This document shows positions 9,082 to 18,149 of a DNA stretch of 64,000 bases, in pieces. Location of the stretch: positions 114,734 to 178,733 of the forward strand of contig QOCQ01000010.1 of assembly GCA_003574685.1 (NCBI GenBank), written 5' to 3'. The first letter of the stretch is position 1. Each line of letters starts with the position of its first letter. The DNA is from Rhodospirillaceae bacterium SYSU D60007 (GTDB lineage Bacteria; Pseudomonadota; Alphaproteobacteria; Reyranellales; Reyranellaceae). The notes under the pieces were generated by a model. The model made no database searches, was not told the origin of the DNA, and saw only the letters and a list, made by a program, of their open reading frames with translations. The translations under genes and the position numbers were made by a program.

Positions 9082-10299
9082 TCAGAACGTGTGGCCCAGA
9101 TCGGCGAAGTCGATGATATCGACCTCCTCTCCGGGCACGCGTGCCGGGTCGTGCGGGGCGCGGACCAGAAGCCCGTCGGCACGGGACAAGACCGAAAGCA
9201 TCGAGCTGTCCTGGACATCGAACGGGTGAACCGCTGGCAGCCCGCTTCCGCGCCGCTCGATACGGCTGCGCATGTAGTCCTGGCGCGTATCGTTGGCGCC
9301 GAGCGCCATGCCCAGGACACCCCGGCGCAGGGCGACGGGTGACCCGGGCAGACCGGACAACCGCTCGATGGCCGGCTTGAGGAACAGCAGGGCGCAGATC
9401 ATGGTCGATACCGGATTGCCCGGCAGGCCCAGGGCTGTCTGGCCATCGCGCTCGGCGAACATCAGCGGCTTGCCCGGCCGCATCGCGATCCGCCAGAAAT
9501 CGAGCGAGAAGCCCAGCCCCTTAAGCGTATCCTGCACCAGATCGTGCTCGCCCACCGACACGCCGCCCAGCGTGACGAGGATGTCAGCCGACAGACCGGC
9601 GCTTATGCGTGCGGCTGTATCCTCGCGTGTATCGCGGGCGATGCCGAGCAGGCTGGCTTCCCCGCCCCAGGCGCGCACCAGCGCCGCCACCGCCAGCGCC
9701 GATGACGACAGGATCTGGTTCGGTCCCACTGGTTCACCCGGCATGACCAGTTCGTCGCCGGTGGCCAGCACGGCGACGCGTGGCCGGTGATGCACCGTCA
9801 GCCAGGGCGCGTTCATGGCGGCCGCCAGAGACACGTCGCGCGGCACCAGCCGCCGGCCGGGCTCAAGCCCGACGGTACCGGCCGCGAAATCCAGCCCGCG
9901 CCGGCGGATGTGCCGGCCCCGCTGCACGCCTTCCAGAACAGTGACGGTGCCGGCCGCTTCGACTTTCGTGTTTTCCTGAATGACGATGGTATCGGCACCC
10001 GCGGGCAGGGGGCCGCCGGTGAAGATGCGCACGGTCTCGCCGTTGCCCACGGTACCCTCATAGGCACCGCCCGCCGGCGCCTGGCCGACGACCTTCAGGG
10101 TGACGGGCAGACTGGCGCAGTCGGCAGCGCGCACCGCATAGCCGTCCATGGCCGACAAATCCGCAAACGGCTGGTCGAGTCGCGCGGCGAGCGGCGCCGC
10201 CAGAACCCGGCCCGCAGCCTCGGCGATCGAGACGGTTTCCGAAAGCAGCGGCCTGTGGCGCGCCAGAATCCGCGCCAGCGCTTCATCGACAGTGAGCAT
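9082..10299 (-). CDS. moeA: Molybdopterin molybdotransferase MoeA
   Basis: MoeA inserts molybdate into adenylylated molybdopterin, the last general step of Mo-cofactor synthesis. The 405-residue product has the MoeA N-terminal domains (PFADLSAMDGYAVR, RIFTGGPLPAGADTIV) and the MoCF-binding core (VLATGDELV, TLGGVSVGEHD, LPGNPVS). The ATG at 10299 has a GCGAGG ribosome-binding site. A TTG two codons earlier is less likely. It follows moaC by 15 bases and forms the moaC-moeA part of the trp-mo-lexA run. Its product would be needed by the molybdoenzyme at 616-2838. Confidence 0.96.
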   Translation of the reverse strand: MLTVDEALARILARHRPLLSETVSIAEAAGRVLAAPLAARLDQPFADLSAMDGYAVRAADCASLPVTLKVVGQAPAGGAYEGTVGNGETVRIFTGGPLPAGADTIVIQENTKVEAAGTVTVLEGVQRGRHIRRRGLDFAAGTVGLEPGRRLVPRDVSLAAAMNAPWLTVHHRPRVAVLATGDELVMPGEPVGPNQILSSSALAVAALVRAWGGEASLLGIARDTREDTAARISAGLSADILVTLGGVSVGEHDLVQDTLKGLGFSLDFWRIAMRPGKPLMFAERDGQTALGLPGNPVSTMICALLFLKPAIERLSGLPGSPVALRRGVLGMALGANDTRQDYMRSRIERRGSGLPAVHPFDVQDSSMLSVLSRADGLLVRAPHDPARVPGEEVDIIDFADLGHTF

Positions 10300-10314
10300 G
10301 AACAACCTCGCGGG

Positions 10315-10791
10315 CTAGCGGGCCTCCCAGGTGCCGGACTTGCCACCGGATTTGTGCACCAGCCGCACGTCGGTGATGGTCATGCCGCGGTCGATGGCCT
10401 TGCACATGTCATAGACGGTGAGAGCGGCTACCGATGCTGCCGTCAGCGCCTCCATCTCGACGCCGGTACGTCCAACCAGCTTGCAGGTCGCCTCGATGTC
10501 CACGGCAGATCGCGCTGCATCGCAGTCGAGCGCAACCTTGACCGATGTCAGCGCCAGCGGATGGCACAGAGGAATCAGATCGGGCGTACGCTTGGCGGCC
10601 ATGATGCCGGCAAGCTGCGCGACAGCCAGCACGTCGCCCTTTTTCAGCGCCCTGTTTTGGATCAGCTTCAGCGTGTGCGGCTGCATGATCACCGAGGCGC
10701 GCGCCACGGCGATGCGCTCGGTTTCGGGTTTGTCCGCGACATCGACCATGCGCGCGTTGCCTTCGGCATCGATATGGGTGAGGTCGGCCAT
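10315..10791 (-). CDS. moaC: Cyclic pyranopterin monophosphate synthase MoaC
   Basis: MoaC converts the 3',8-cyclo-GTP product of MoaA into cyclic pyranopterin monophosphate in Mo-cofactor synthesis. The 158-residue protein shows the conserved stretches [34 protein letters not shown] and [10 protein letters not shown], and ends in KSGGKSGTW. It sits between trpC (10-base gap) and moeA (15-base gap), all on the minus strand, consistent with one transcript. No moaA is in the window. Confidence 0.97.
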   Translation of the reverse strand: MADLTHIDAEGNARMVDVADKPETERIAVARASVIMQPHTLKLIQNRALKKGDVLAVAQLAGIMAAKRTPDLIPLCHPLALTSVKVALDCDAARSAVDIEATCKLVGRTGVEMEALTAASVAALTVYDMCKAIDRGMTITDVRLVHKSGGKSGTWEAR

Positions 10792-10801
10792 GACGCCTCC
10801 T

Positions 10802-11671
10802 TCACGCAGCCCTGTCCGGCTTCGGCACGGGATTGGCCAGCATCGTGCGCACCGCGGCCGCGACGTCGGGCTTGCGCATGAAGCTCTCGCCGATCAGGAA
10901 CGCGCGCGCGCCCACGCGTGCCATGCGGGCGAGATCGGCGGGGCTGTCCAGCCCGCTTTCGCACACCAGCAGACGATCGGGCGGCACGGCGCGCGCCAGT
11001 GCCTCCGTCGTGCCGAGATCGACCTGCAGTGTCCGCAGATTGCGGTTGTTGACGCCGATCAGCGGGGTATCGAGCTTCAGCGCCCGTTCCAGCTCGGCGG
11101 CGTCGTGTACTTCCGCCAGCACGTCCATCTCCCAGCGCCGCGCAAGCCCGCACAACTCTGCCGCCATCGCGTCGTCCAGCGACGCCAGGATGAGCAGCAC
11201 GCAATCTGCGCCCAGCGCCCGGCTTTCGACGATCTGCCAAGGATCGATCATGAAATCCTTGCGCAGCGCCGGCAGCTCCTGCGCGGCAGCGCGGGCCGCA
11301 AGCAGATACTCGTCGTGCCCCTGGAAATAGGGTTCGTCGGTCAGCACCGACAGACACGCTGCACCACCCTCGCGGTAGGCTACCGCCAGCGCCGTCGGAT
11401 CGAAATCGGCACGGATCAGGCCTTTCGATGGCGAGGCCTTCTTGATCTCCGCGATCAGCCCGTAGCGCCCGCTGTCAACCGCGCTGCGCAGTGCCGCCGC
11501 AAATCCACGCGGCGGCGGAGCGCGGCGCGCCTCGGCCTCGATCTCTGCCATCGGCCGCTCGGCCTTGCGTCGCGCCACCAGCGCCGCCTTGTCGGCATTG
11601 ATCCGGTCGAGCGCCGTGCCAGTGGCAGCAAAGCCGGCGATCATCTGCAGCGTCTGAGAATCAGCGGGCAT
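10802..11671 (-). CDS. trpC: Indole-3-glycerol phosphate synthase
   Basis: TrpC closes the indole ring in tryptophan synthesis, converting CdRP to indole-3-glycerol phosphate. The 289-residue TIM-barrel protein has the catalytic lysine region [12 protein letters not shown], the LTDEPYFQG loop, [21 protein letters not shown] and the phosphate-binding [10 protein letters not shown]. The N-terminus is about 15 residues longer than the shortest homologues, and an internal start near MIAGF cannot be excluded. It lies 30 bases after trpD and just before moaC. Confidence 0.96.
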   Translation of the reverse strand: MPADSQTLQMIAGFAATGTALDRINADKAALVARRKAERPMAEIEAEARRAPPPRGFAAALRSAVDSGRYGLIAEIKKASPSKGLIRADFDPTALAVAYREGGAACLSVLTDEPYFQGHDEYLLAARAAAQELPALRKDFMIDPWQIVESRALGADCVLLILASLDDAMAAELCGLARRWEMDVLAEVHDAAELERALKLDTPLIGVNNRNLRTLQVDLGTTEALARAVPPDRLLVCESGLDSPADLARMARVGARAFLIGESFMRKPDVAAAVRTMLANPVPKPDRAA

Positions 11672-11701
11672 CCTGAATTCCGTCGTAAGCAGTGCCCCAT
11701 A

Positions 11702-12781
11702 CTACCGCGCAGCAGGCACCTCGTGCTGCACCTTTGCGGTGCCGCAGATGGCCAGCAGCCGGTCGAGGGTCGCCAAGGCCTGGCCGGAGGCGATGGCCTG
11801 GGCGGCCAGCGCCGCGCCTTCCTTCAGGGTCACCACCTTGCCGGCCACCGTCAGGGCGGCACCGGCGTTCAGCAGCACGATGTCGCGGAAGGCGCTTTTC
11901 TCACCCGCCAGCACGCTGCGGATTGCGGCCGCGTTGTAGGCCGGGTCGCGGCCCTTGAGCTGCTCCAGCGTGGCGCGAGGCAGGCCGGCGTCCTCCGGCA
12001 GGATCTCGAATTCGCGGATGGAGACCTGCCCGCCGTCGCCCTGGATCATTTCGGCGGCCCAGGTGCTGGCCGTGGTCGTGATCTCGTCCATGCCGTCGGC
12101 GCCGTGCACCACCAGCGCGCGTTCCAGCCCGAGCTGGCCCAGCGCTTCGGCGACGGGGCGCACCCATTTGCGGTCGTAGACGCCCACGAGCTGGCGCTTG
12201 ACGAGGGCCGGGTTCGACAGCGGCCCCAGCATGTTGAAGATGGTGCGCGTGGGCGCCAGCTCGACCCGCGGTCCGGCGACGTTGCGCATGGCGCTGTGGT
12301 GGCGCGGCGCCATCAGGAAGCAGATGCCGGCTTCGCGCAGCGAGCGCTCCAGCGTCTCCACCGGCAATTCAAGACCCACGCCCAGCGCGCCCAGCACGTC
12401 GCCGGCGCCCGACTTCGAGGTGAAGGCGCGGTTGCCGTGCTTGGCGACGGGCACGCCGCAGCCGGCTACGACCAGCGCCGCGGCGCTGGAGACGTTGTAG
12501 GTGCCGTGGTGATCGCCGCCGGTACCGACGATGTCCATCGCGCCCGGCGGCGCCTTGACCCGCAGAACCTTGGCCCGCAGCACGGCGGCCCCGCCTGCCA
12601 GCTCGTCGGCCGTCTCGCCGCGTACCCGCAGCGCCATCAGGAAGGCGCCCATCTGTGCGGGCGTGGCATTGCCCGCCGTCATGATGTCGAAGGCCCGTTC
12701 CGCCTCGGCCCGTGTCAGGCCTTCACCCGTGCCGACCCTGGCCAGAAGCTGGCGGAATTCATCGATATCGCCACTCACCAC
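11702..12781 (-). CDS. trpD: Anthranilate phosphoribosyltransferase
   Basis: TrpD transfers the phosphoribosyl group of PRPP to anthranilate. The 359-residue protein carries the PRPP-binding motif DIVGTGGDHHGTYNVSSAAA, the KHGNRAFTSKSGAGD segment and HHSAMRNV. The start is GTG at 12781 (a second GTG at 12778 would also serve). trpG is normally immediately upstream of trpD. Here the upstream neighbour is rhlE, and trpG lies near 21.1-21.7 kb, so the trpGDC operon has been opened up. Confidence 0.97.
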   Translation of the reverse strand: MVSGDIDEFRQLLARVGTGEGLTRAEAERAFDIMTAGNATPAQMGAFLMALRVRGETADELAGGAAVLRAKVLRVKAPPGAMDIVGTGGDHHGTYNVSSAAALVVAGCGVPVAKHGNRAFTSKSGAGDVLGALGVGLELPVETLERSLREAGICFLMAPRHHSAMRNVAGPRVELAPTRTIFNMLGPLSNPALVKRQLVGVYDRKWVRPVAEALGQLGLERALVVHGADGMDEITTTASTWAAEMIQGDGGQVSIREFEILPEDAGLPRATLEQLKGRDPAYNAAAIRSVLAGEKSAFRDIVLLNAGAALTVAGKVVTLKEGAALAAQAIASGQALATLDRLLAICGTAKVQHEVPAAR

Positions 12782-12857
12782 GCGCTCCCGGAAATCCCTC
12801 CTGCGCCGCAGCTATAGTCATTGCGGCGCATCAAGTCGACTCAGGCGGATCCGCGTT

Positions 12858-14279
12858 TTATCTGCCGTCGTTCTGTCGCTCATTGAGCGAGCGCATCCAC
12901 GAGCCCGGTCCACCCTGGCCCGCCTGCCTTGCGCGTGCCGCGTCCGGCTTGGCAGCGTGCCGCCCCTTGCCATGACCGTTGTGCTGATCGCGGCGGTGCT
13001 GCTTTTCCTGACGCGGCGGACCGGCGCGGTGTTGGCCACCGCCGGGATGGTTGCGCGCGCCTTGCCGCGGCCCGTTGCGCTGCATGCGACGGCCCTGGAG
13101 GCTGGCAGGCGGTGGGGCCGTGACGCTGCCATCCGCGATGCCAGCATGATGGAAGGGATGCGCGGCGAATACCGGCACCTTCTGGCGCGTGGTGCGCTCG
13201 ATATCGCGCAAGTAGCCTGTTTCGCCCGCATCGCAGAAGGCGATGGCGATGCCGTCGGCGCCGGCCCGCGCCGTGCGGCCGATGCGATGAACGTAGCTCT
13301 CCGGCTCGTTGGGCAGATCGAAGTTGAAGACGTGGGTGACGTCATCGATATCGATGCCGCGGGCCGCGATGTCGGTGGCGACCAGCACGCGCAGGCGGCC
13401 ATCCCGGAACTGCGCCAGCGCCTTCTGACGGGCGCCCTGGGATTTGTTGCCGTGGATGGCGGACGTGGCAATGCCCGCCTTCTCCAGCCCCTCCGACACA
13501 CGGTTGGCATTGCTCTTGGTACGCGTGAAGACCAGGGCGCGACGGATAGCGGCGTCCTGCAGCAGGTGGATCAGCAGCTCGCGTTTCTTCGATGCCTCTA
13601 CAAACAGCACCTGCTGGCGGATGCGCTCCACGGTCGTGGCCGGCGGCGTCACCTCGACGCGCACCGGCTGGCGCAGCAGGTCTCGCGCCAGACTGGCAAT
13701 ATCGGCCGGCATGGTGGCCGACAGCAGTGCCGTCTGACGCTCTGCCGGCAACTGGCGCACGATCCGGCGCACGTCATGGATGAAGCCCATGTCGAGCATG
13801 CGGTCGGCTTCGTCGAGAACGAAGGTCTCGAGGCCCTCCAGCGAGAGCGCGCGCTGACCCATCAGATCGAGCAGGCGGCCCGGCGTGGCGACAAGAACGT
13901 CGACTCCAGGCAGCAGCGCCTGGATCTGCGGCCGTTCGCTGACGCCGCCGAAGACACAGGCCGTGCGCAGGGCAAGGAAACGGCCGTAACGGCTGAAGCT
14001 CTCGGCGATCTGCAGGGCCAGCTCGCGTGTCGGCGCCAGCACCAGCGCGCGGCAGGTGCGGCGGTCCGGACGCCGCGCGGCAGCGGCCAGCCGGTGCAGG
14101 ATCGGCAGAGCGAACGCGGCAGTCTTGCCGGTACCGGTCTGGGCGATGCCCAGCAGGTCGCGGCCTTCCAGCAGCGGCGGGATGGCCTGCTGCTGGATCG
14201 GAGTCGGGGTTTCATACCCGTCGGCAGCCAGGGCGCGCGTGAGGGGTTCGGCAAGCCGAAGGTCGGCAAACAATGTCAT
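12858..14279 (-). CDS. rhlE: DEAD-box RNA helicase, RhlE type
   Basis: This ATP-dependent RNA helicase probably helps ribosome assembly or RNA decay. The 473-residue product has all core motifs in order: Q motif (TPTPIQQQAIP), Walker A (AQTGTGKT), DEAD (VLDEADRMLDMGF), SAT, and the C-terminal motif VI (HRIGRTARAG). A basic, Gly/Arg/His-rich tail of about 100 residues follows and probably binds RNA. The ATG at 14279 (MTLFADLRLAEPL) matches RhlE starts. A longer frame adds 22 unconserved residues. AGGA sits unusually close to this ATG. Confidence 0.93.
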   Translation of the reverse strand: MTLFADLRLAEPLTRALAADGYETPTPIQQQAIPPLLEGRDLLGIAQTGTGKTAAFALPILHRLAAAARRPDRRTCRALVLAPTRELALQIAESFSRYGRFLALRTACVFGGVSERPQIQALLPGVDVLVATPGRLLDLMGQRALSLEGLETFVLDEADRMLDMGFIHDVRRIVRQLPAERQTALLSATMPADIASLARDLLRQPVRVEVTPPATTVERIRQQVLFVEASKKRELLIHLLQDAAIRRALVFTRTKSNANRVSEGLEKAGIATSAIHGNKSQGARQKALAQFRDGRLRVLVATDIAARGIDIDDVTHVFNFDLPNEPESYVHRIGRTARAGADGIAIAFCDAGETGYLRDIERTTRQKVPVFAAHPFHHAGIADGSVTAPPPASLQGRRMQRNGPRQGARNHPGGGQHRAGPPRQEKQHRRDQHNGHGKGRHAAKPDAARARQAGQGGPGSWMRSLNERQNDGR

Positions 14280-14504
14280 TTCCTGAACAGTCTTTTCCAA
14301 ACTGGACGCAGCCGTGCCGTGCGGGCACGGGCGTCCGCACTTCAAACCCTTGGCTCGCGACGGCGGGTCGGGGAGGTCTCAGCAGCGCGCAAAGGGCCGG
14401 TCAGTGCCGACAGGGGCGCGTTACCGCGAGAGAGAGCGCGGACGCCGGAGCATCCGCTGTCCGCATGAACCCTTTTTGCCTGCCAAAGTCAAGCGCCGAC
14501 GCGT

Positions 14505-15293
14505 TCAGTTCAGCGTGGCTAGTGCGCGCAGTACGGCGTCGGGCTTCTCGTGGCCCACGAGATGGCCGGCCTGCGGCACCGTCACGACGCGTGCGCCAGC
14601 AATGGCGGCGCGGAACGCCTCGGCGTAGGGCAGGGGAATGAGCCGGTCGTTCTCGCCCCAGACGATCAGCGTGCGCGCCTTGATGCGGTAGAGCCGGTCG
14701 CTCAGCCCCCGGTCGGGGATCGGGAACAGCATCTTGCCCGCCATGCCCAGCCGGCGCGCGTTCATCACCATGAACTCGGCGAGGAACTTCATGTCGTTCA
14801 TGTCGCCGCCCGGCGCCATCAGCTTCTTGCCGCGCTCGACATCGTGGAACAGATAACCGGGCAGCTCCTGCGGCAACAGCGCGAAGAGATCGGGCAGGGG
14901 ATGCTCGTCCAGCCACAGCCCGGCGGATGCAACAAGGCACAGCCGGTCGATGTCGTTGGGTGCCAGCGCCGCCATCTCGGCCGCGATCATGCCGCCCATC
15001 GACAGGCCGCACACCAGCGGCTTGTCCAGCCCCAGCGCCTCGCGCACGTCGCAGGCATGCAGGGCGATGTCCAGCATGGTACGTAGCCGGTCTTCCCCAG
15101 TTGAGTCCTCATAGCCAGGCAGCAACGGCGCATGGACGCGGTAGCGGCTCGCCAGCGCGGCGAGAAATGGATCCTCGCGCATCAGGCCGCCGGCGCCGTG
15201 CAGGAACAGGAGCGGCGGGCCCTCACCGCCTTCGTAGACACGAACCCTGGCGCGGCCGCCGGCGACATCAATCAGACGGGATGAAAGAGGCAT
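14505..15293 (-). CDS. Alpha/beta hydrolase
   Basis: The 262-residue protein is an alpha/beta-hydrolase-fold enzyme. The oxyanion strand LLFLHGAGG, the nucleophile elbow GLSMGG and the late histidine in AGHLVGHEKP form a full Ser/Asp/His arrangement. The start at 15293 (MPLSSRLIDVAGG) fits the fold. A longer upstream reading frame overlaps the LLM gene and is a shadow. It ends 8 bases after the LLM oxidoreductase stops, so the two are probably one operon, perhaps acting in sequence on the same compound. The substrate is unknown. Confidence 0.85.
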   Translation of the reverse strand: MPLSSRLIDVAGGRARVRVYEGGEGPPLLFLHGAGGLMREDPFLAALASRYRVHAPLLPGYEDSTGEDRLRTMLDIALHACDVREALGLDKPLVCGLSMGGMIAAEMAALAPNDIDRLCLVASAGLWLDEHPLPDLFALLPQELPGYLFHDVERGKKLMAPGGDMNDMKFLAEFMVMNARRLGMAGKMLFPIPDRGLSDRLYRIKARTLIVWGENDRLIPLPYAEAFRAAIAGARVVTVPQAGHLVGHEKPDAVLRALATLN

Positions 15294-15301
15294 GCTGCAA
15301 C

Positions 15302-16534
15302 TCACTCCGCGGCCATGCGCCGTTCGGACTCCTGCATGGGCTTGATCCAGAAGCGGTCCTCGTTTTTCCATTCGGGAAACATCTCCGCTTTCAGGCGCGG
15401 CATCACCTTCTCCGCGAAAAGCTGCGTGGAGTGCCTGACCTTGTCGGCCGGCATGTTGCCCACCTGGAAGAGCCCGAAAATATTGCCCACGCGCAGGGTT
15501 CTCGCGAGATCGACCATGCGGTCGTGCACCGTCTGCGGCGAGCCCGCGATCACGTAGCCCTGATCGACGAGGTCGCGCCAGGTCAGCGTCGGGTAGTTGC
15601 GCAGTTGCGCCTGCGAGAGCTGTGTCAGCGCGTTGGCCTGCAGCGTCTTGATGGTGCGGTAGCCCGGTGCGTCGGCGAAGCCCGGATACACATGCAGGCA
15701 GCGATTGTAGAAATAGTGGACGTGCGGCGCATAGAGCCGCTCGGCCTCGGCGTCGGTTTCGGCCACGCAGATCACCTGGGCGAAGCCTCCGCGATAGGGG
15801 CTGTCGTCCTTGCCGCTTTTGGCCACGCGCTCCCAGTAGCCCTCCATGAGCTGCTTCGCGCGCAGGTAACCGGAATAGCTGAGGTAGCAGTAGGTGTAGT
15901 CGAACTCGAGGCAGAAATCGTAGGTCTCGAGCGAACCACCGCCGGGAATGAAGACCGGCGGACGCGGCCGCTGGACCGGCTTGGGCCAGCAATTGACGTA
16001 GCGAAGCTGGGTGTAGCGGCCGTTGAAGGCGAAGGGCTCGTCCTCGCGCCACGCCTTCATGATCAGCGCATGCGCCTCGGCGTATTTCTCGCGCGTCAGC
16101 GCCGGGATCTGGCCGTAGGCGTAGTTGGTGTCCATCGACGTGCCCACGGGAAAGCCCGCCACCAGCCGCCCGCCCGTAAGAACGTCGAGCATGGCGAATT
16201 CCTCGGCCACGCGGATCGGCGGGTTGTAGAGCGCAATCGAATCGCCCAGCACCATGATCGCCGCCTTCGAGGTGCGCCGTGCCAGCGCCGCCGCCATCAG
16301 GTTGGGCGAGGGCATCAGGCCGTAGGCGTTGGCGTGGTGCTCGTTCACGCCCAGCGCATCGAAGCCCATCGTCTCGGCAAATTCGAGCTGGTCGAGGTAC
16401 TCGTTGTACACGTGGTGGCCGCGCCTTGGCTCATAGAGCGTCGTCGGGATGTCAACCCATACCGAGCGGTGCTTCTCCCGGAAATCATCCGGCAGATGCG
16501 GCCAGGGCATCAGGTGAAACCACGTAAACTTCAT
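15302..16534 (-). CDS. LLM-class (luciferase-like) flavin-dependent oxidoreductase
   Basis: The 410-residue protein belongs to the bacterial luciferase-like TIM-barrel monooxygenases that use reduced flavin from a separate reductase. Recognisable segments are GFDALGVNEHHANAYG (residues about 57-72), NPPIRVAEEFAMLDVLTGGRLVAGFPVG and AGSPQTVHDRMVDL. It is co-oriented with the hydrolase downstream and begins about 100 bases from gdx. A monooxygenase plus hydrolase pair often degrades an organic compound, but which one cannot be told here. Confidence 0.88.
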   Translation of the reverse strand: MKFTWFHLMPWPHLPDDFREKHRSVWVDIPTTLYEPRRGHHVYNEYLDQLEFAETMGFDALGVNEHHANAYGLMPSPNLMAAALARRTSKAAIMVLGDSIALYNPPIRVAEEFAMLDVLTGGRLVAGFPVGTSMDTNYAYGQIPALTREKYAEAHALIMKAWREDEPFAFNGRYTQLRYVNCWPKPVQRPRPPVFIPGGGSLETYDFCLEFDYTYCYLSYSGYLRAKQLMEGYWERVAKSGKDDSPYRGGFAQVICVAETDAEAERLYAPHVHYFYNRCLHVYPGFADAPGYRTIKTLQANALTQLSQAQLRNYPTLTWRDLVDQGYVIAGSPQTVHDRMVDLARTLRVGNIFGLFQVGNMPADKVRHSTQLFAEKVMPRLKAEMFPEWKNEDRFWIKPMQESERRMAAE

Positions 16535-16637
16535 CGCGGCCTCCGCGCGGGCATGCGTACTGGCCGGCAGCGTAGCGGCTGCCGGCTTATAAACAAGCGT
16601 TCATACCACGCTGCTCGCGCAGCGGAACGCCAGCCGT

Positions 16638-16958
16638 TCAGGAGGGTGACAGTAGTTTCAGCCCCGCGATTCCGGCGACGATGAGCCCGATGCAGGCGAG
16701 GCGCAGGATCGAGGTCGACTCGCCCAGCACGGTCATGCCGAACAGCGCGGTGCCTACCGTGCCGATTCCAGTCCACACCGCATAGGCCGTACCGAGCGGC
16801 AGGTTGCGGAGCGCCAGGCCCAGCAGCGCGACGCTGGCTACCATGCTCACGAAAGTGAGGATAACAGGGAGCGGACGGGACAAACCATCCGTGAACTTCA
16901 GGCCGACAGCCCAGCCGATCTCGAGCAGGCCCGCCAGAAAAAGAACGACCCAGGCCAT
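16638..16958 (-). CDS. gdx: Guanidinium exporter of the small multidrug resistance family
   Basis: Gdx (formerly SugE) exports guanidinium in exchange for protons across the inner membrane as an antiparallel dimer. The 106-residue, four-helix protein has the family opening MAWVVLFLAGLLEIGWAVGLK with the essential Glu13, plus LPLGTAYAVWTGIG and the GES motif. This matches the Gdx subtype more than EmrE. A strong AGGAGG (16964-16969) precedes the ATG. Two ACGR-loop hairpins upstream look like a guanidine-II riboswitch, which supports a guanidinium role independently. Confidence 0.93.
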   Translation of the reverse strand: MAWVVLFLAGLLEIGWAVGLKFTDGLSRPLPVILTFVSMVASVALLGLALRNLPLGTAYAVWTGIGTVGTALFGMTVLGESTSILRLACIGLIVAGIAGLKLLSPS

Positions 16959-16978
16959 GGCAACCTCCTCAGGTCCAT

Positions 16979-17027
16979 GACAGGGCCGTCCCCGTCGGCA
17001 AGCGTCACGCGCGAGGTCGTCCTCGCG
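16979..17027 (-). promoter_or_regulatory. Guanidine-II (mini-ykkC) riboswitch candidate upstream of gdx
   Basis: Reading the minus strand, a first hairpin (17027-17010) has the stem GCGAGG/CCTCGC (extended by one C-G pair) around the loop ACGA. A second hairpin (16996-16979) has a seven-pair stem GACGGGG/CCCTGTC, one pair being G-U, around the loop ACGG. The linker is 13 bases, and the second stem ends nine bases before the AGGAGG of gdx. Two short hairpins with ACGR tetraloops before a Gdx gene define the guanidine-II class, in which guanidine binding frees the ribosome-binding site. Confidence 0.85.
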
Positions 17028-17129
17028 GCCGATATCTGGGCGCGCATGTCAACGGGTTCAAGATGGCTGAACCGGCGTCTGACGCAAGGCTGCGTTGCCG
17101 GGCCCTGCCAATAATCCTAGACTTCGGCG

Positions 17130-18149
17130 ATGCAAAAGAACGCGGCGACATTCGCTTTCATCGGCGATGTCATCTTCGATGCGCGTGCCAATGCCGCGGC
17201 GGCGGCGGGCCGTCCGGAACTCGTGTGGGGCGACGTGCTGCCGGTGATGCGAAGCGTTGATGCCGTGTTCGCCAATATGGAGAACCCGATCACCCGCTCC
17301 GAGCGGCGGTGGCGGCGTACTCTGAAGCCGGTCTGCCTGAAGTCTGACCCGGCGACCGTTAGTCTTCTCACGGCCGCGAACATCACCTTTGTCAATCTCG
17401 CCAACAATCACATGCTCGACTTCGAGGTCGAGGGCCTGCTGGAAACCATCGAGCTGCTACGCGGCGCCGGTATCGGGCATGCCGGGGCGGGCGCCGACAG
17501 CGAAGCCGCCGCGCGACCGGCTCTGGTCGAAGCCCGCGGCATGACCGTGGGCGTGATCGCGCTGACGGACAACACGCCCGCGTTCGCGGCCGGACCGGGG
17601 CGCCCAGGCACCAACCACATGCGCATCAGCGATGATGCCGCCACGATGGCGCGCATCGCCGGCACGGTGCGCGATCTTCGGGCGGCCGGCGCGCGCGCGG
17701 TCGTGCTCAGCGCCCATTGGGGACCCAACCTGCGGCCGTGGCCGCCGATACGCTTCAGACGCTTCGCGCGCGCCGCGATCGACGTGGGCGTGGACGTGTT
17801 CTACGGCCACTCGGCGCATATCCTGCAGGGCGTCGAGAAGTACGGCGGCGGCATCATCCTCTACGACACCGGCGACTTCATCGATGACGTGTGGTGGCTG
17901 ACCTTCGCGCCGTATTTCACGGGCGCACTCTTCCTGGTCGATTTCCGCGACGGTCGGGTTGCGGGGCTGCGCGTGGTGCCGGTCGTCATGGGGCCCGGAT
18001 GCGTCCGCCTCGCCCGCGGAGCGCTTGAGCGCCGGGTGATCGCGCGCCTCTCTCGCCTGTCACGGGCCATCGCCGCGGGCGACCATTTCGTCCACGAGCC
18101 ACTGCTGCCCCAGGCGGTGTCAGCCATCCGACCGGTCCAGCCGACATGA
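17130..18149 (+). CDS. CapA-family metallophosphatase-like protein
   Basis: The 339-residue product belongs to the CapA family (PGA_cap domain), related to calcineurin-like phosphoesterases and often linked to capsule or polyglutamate synthesis. It opens with FAFIGDVIFDAR. It continues with FANMENPITRS, NLANNHMLDF, VVLSAHWGPN and YGHSAHILQGVE, which supply the typical Asp/Asn/His metal-site residues. No signal peptide is evident. It overlaps the next gene by four bases (ATGA), so the two are translationally coupled. No other capsule gene is nearby, so the role is open. Confidence 0.85.
   Translation: MQKNAATFAFIGDVIFDARANAAAAAGRPELVWGDVLPVMRSVDAVFANMENPITRSERRWRRTLKPVCLKSDPATVSLLTAANITFVNLANNHMLDFEVEGLLETIELLRGAGIGHAGAGADSEAAARPALVEARGMTVGVIALTDNTPAFAAGPGRPGTNHMRISDDAATMARIAGTVRDLRAAGARAVVLSAHWGPNLRPWPPIRFRRFARAAIDVGVDVFYGHSAHILQGVEKYGGGIILYDTGDFIDDVWWLTFAPYFTGALFLVDFRDGRVAGLRVVPVVMGPGCVRLARGALERRVIARLSRLSRAIAAGDHFVHEPLLPQAVSAIRPVQPT

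Noticed and set aside
10418..12817. A 799-codon plus-strand frame over moaC, trpC and trpD
   Set aside because: It is antisense to three clearly recognisable genes and has no domain of its own.
14505..16052. A 515-residue hydrolase starting inside the LLM oxidoreductase gene
   Set aside because: The first 250 residues are a shadow of the LLM gene in another frame. The hydrolase fold begins at 15293 after the LLM stop.
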